From: Planctomycetaceae bacterium
GTDB taxonomy: Bacteria > Planctomycetota > Planctomycetia > Planctomycetales > Planctomycetaceae
Assembly: GCA_003503535.1 (NCBI GenBank)
Contig: DOCI01000058.1
Coordinates: 6,440-11,441, forward strand
DNA: 5,002 nucleotides
Direction: 5' to 3'
Shown here: piece by piece, positions 4,954 to 5,002 of the stretch
Layout of the letters: each line of letters starts with the position of its first letter
How positions within the stretch are numbered: the first letter of the stretch is position 1
Position numbers and translations under genes: made by a program
The notes under the pieces: model-generated
Told to the model about the DNA's origin: nothing
The model's input: the letters and a program-made list of their open reading frames with translations, nothing else
Databases searched by the model: none

Positions 4954-4977
4954 CAATCTCCAACCGTTGGAGATTGA
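4953..4977. repeat. palindrome 7
   Basis: TCAATCTCCAAC and GTTGGAGATTGA: twelve perfect pairs around C4965, the longest arms in the array. The arms extend into the TCA spacer on one side and its complement TGA on the other. Confidence 0.9.
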
Positions 4978-4979
4978 GG

Positions 4980-4994
4980 TGGTAACAGTTACCA
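4980..4994. repeat. palindrome 8
   Basis: TGGTAAC and GTTACCA: seven perfect pairs around A4987. The sequence continues to the window edge with ACTGCGTC, which may begin another unit. Confidence 0.85.
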
Positions 4995-5002
4995 ACTGCG
5001 TC

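Larger units (their letters stand above)
4849..4971. repeat. larger quasi-palindrome spanning six array units
   Basis: The segment 4849-4887 aligns without gaps to the reverse complement of 4933-4971 with 30 of 39 bases identical: a 14-base block and two 7-base blocks match perfectly. The axis is C4910, the middle of the TCA at 4909-4911. Palindrome 2 therefore mirrors 7 and palindrome 3 mirrors 6, while 4 and 5 are only weakly alike. Confidence 0.8.
4824..5002. repeat. array of 22-bp-spaced palindromes with TCA spacers, continuing past the window
   Basis: At least eight different odd-centred palindromes follow one another. Their centres lie at 4834, 4855, 4877, 4899, 4921, 4943, 4965 and 4987: one interval of 21 bp, then six of exactly 22. 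TCA recurs at 4843, 4865, 4887, 4909, 4931 and 4953, and TGA (its reverse complement) at 4975, always 22 bp apart. Each unit is thus TCA plus about 19 bp of palindrome, with the centre at unit position 13. Stem sequences vary: shared cores are ACTTCG/CGAAGT (first, third and sixth) and TCCAAC/GTTGGA (second and seventh). The period is not a multiple of three, so coding is not the driver. Possible roles are a protein-binding array, a source of hairpin RNAs, an origin or recombination site; none is demonstrated. Confidence 0.9.

Noticed and set aside
4824..4985. Read-through extension of the 57-residue gene across the array (53 sense codons after TAG, then TAA at 4983)
   Set aside because: An open frame of this length is expected fairly often by chance, the 22-bp period shifts frame in each unit, and the peptide is arginine-rich without any domain.
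4943..5002. ORF starting at ATG 4943 (MPKFNLQPLEIEVVTVTNCV) and open to the window edge
   Set aside because: It starts inside palindrome 6, has no Shine-Dalgarno sequence, and its codons are dictated by the palindromes. It cannot be excluded that a real gene begins here and continues past the edge; the next few hundred bases would decide.
4824..5002. CRISPR array
   Set aside because: There is no constant repeat of 20 bp or more; only three bases are conserved, and the variable parts are self-complementary.
4824..5002. Integron attC sites or a tRNA cluster
   Set aside because: No R'/R'' core motifs, no tRNA cloverleaf or CCA ends; the units are far too short.

Overview
The window looks like part of a prophage or phage-derived element on a bacterial chromosome. 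All supportable genes are on the + strand, most are small, and many touch or overlap. GC looks moderate, Shine-Dalgarno motifs are usable, and the small-protein style fits an environmental Gram-negative, possibly a planctomycete. That last point is an impression, because no rRNA or other marker gene is present.

Layout. (1) 1-825: the C-terminal part of a ParB/Spo0J-like DNA-binding protein, then a zinc-ribbon miniprotein joined to it by an ATGA overlap, then a doubtful 49-residue ORF. (2) 826-960: a gap with small hairpins. (3) 961-1224: an 87-residue charged helical protein with some resemblance to the C-terminal tails of phage prohead proteases. (4) 1225-1324: a G-rich gap carrying the second copy of an 11-bp motif also found at 751. 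(5) 1325-2800: a helix-turn-helix protein resembling phage small terminase (Nu1-like), a coiled-coil protein overlapping it, and two small unknown genes. (6) 2801-2931: tandem hairpins ending in a strong intrinsic-terminator candidate whose loop carries an anti-Shine-Dalgarno-like sequence. (7) 2932-4649: a small helical protein coupled to a short tape-measure-like protein of the TP901 type. (8) 4650-4823: a 57-residue basic protein.

The most remarkable part is 4821-5002, running off the window. It is a non-coding array of at least eight different palindromes whose centres are 22 bp apart (21 bp for the first interval). A TCA trinucleotide recurs every 22 bp between them. The stem sequences differ from unit to unit, so it is not an ordinary tandem repeat; what is conserved is the palindromy, the period and the TCA. 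Six units (4849-4971) also form a larger quasi-palindrome centred on the TCA at 4909-4911. I do not know a named element of this form.

How the parts may work together: a packaging-type DNA-binding protein and a tape-measure-like protein suggest virion morphogenesis. However, no large terminase, portal, capsid or sheath gene is present, and the tape measure is short. The element could be a degraded prophage, a satellite, or a morphogenesis cluster whose large genes lie outside the window.
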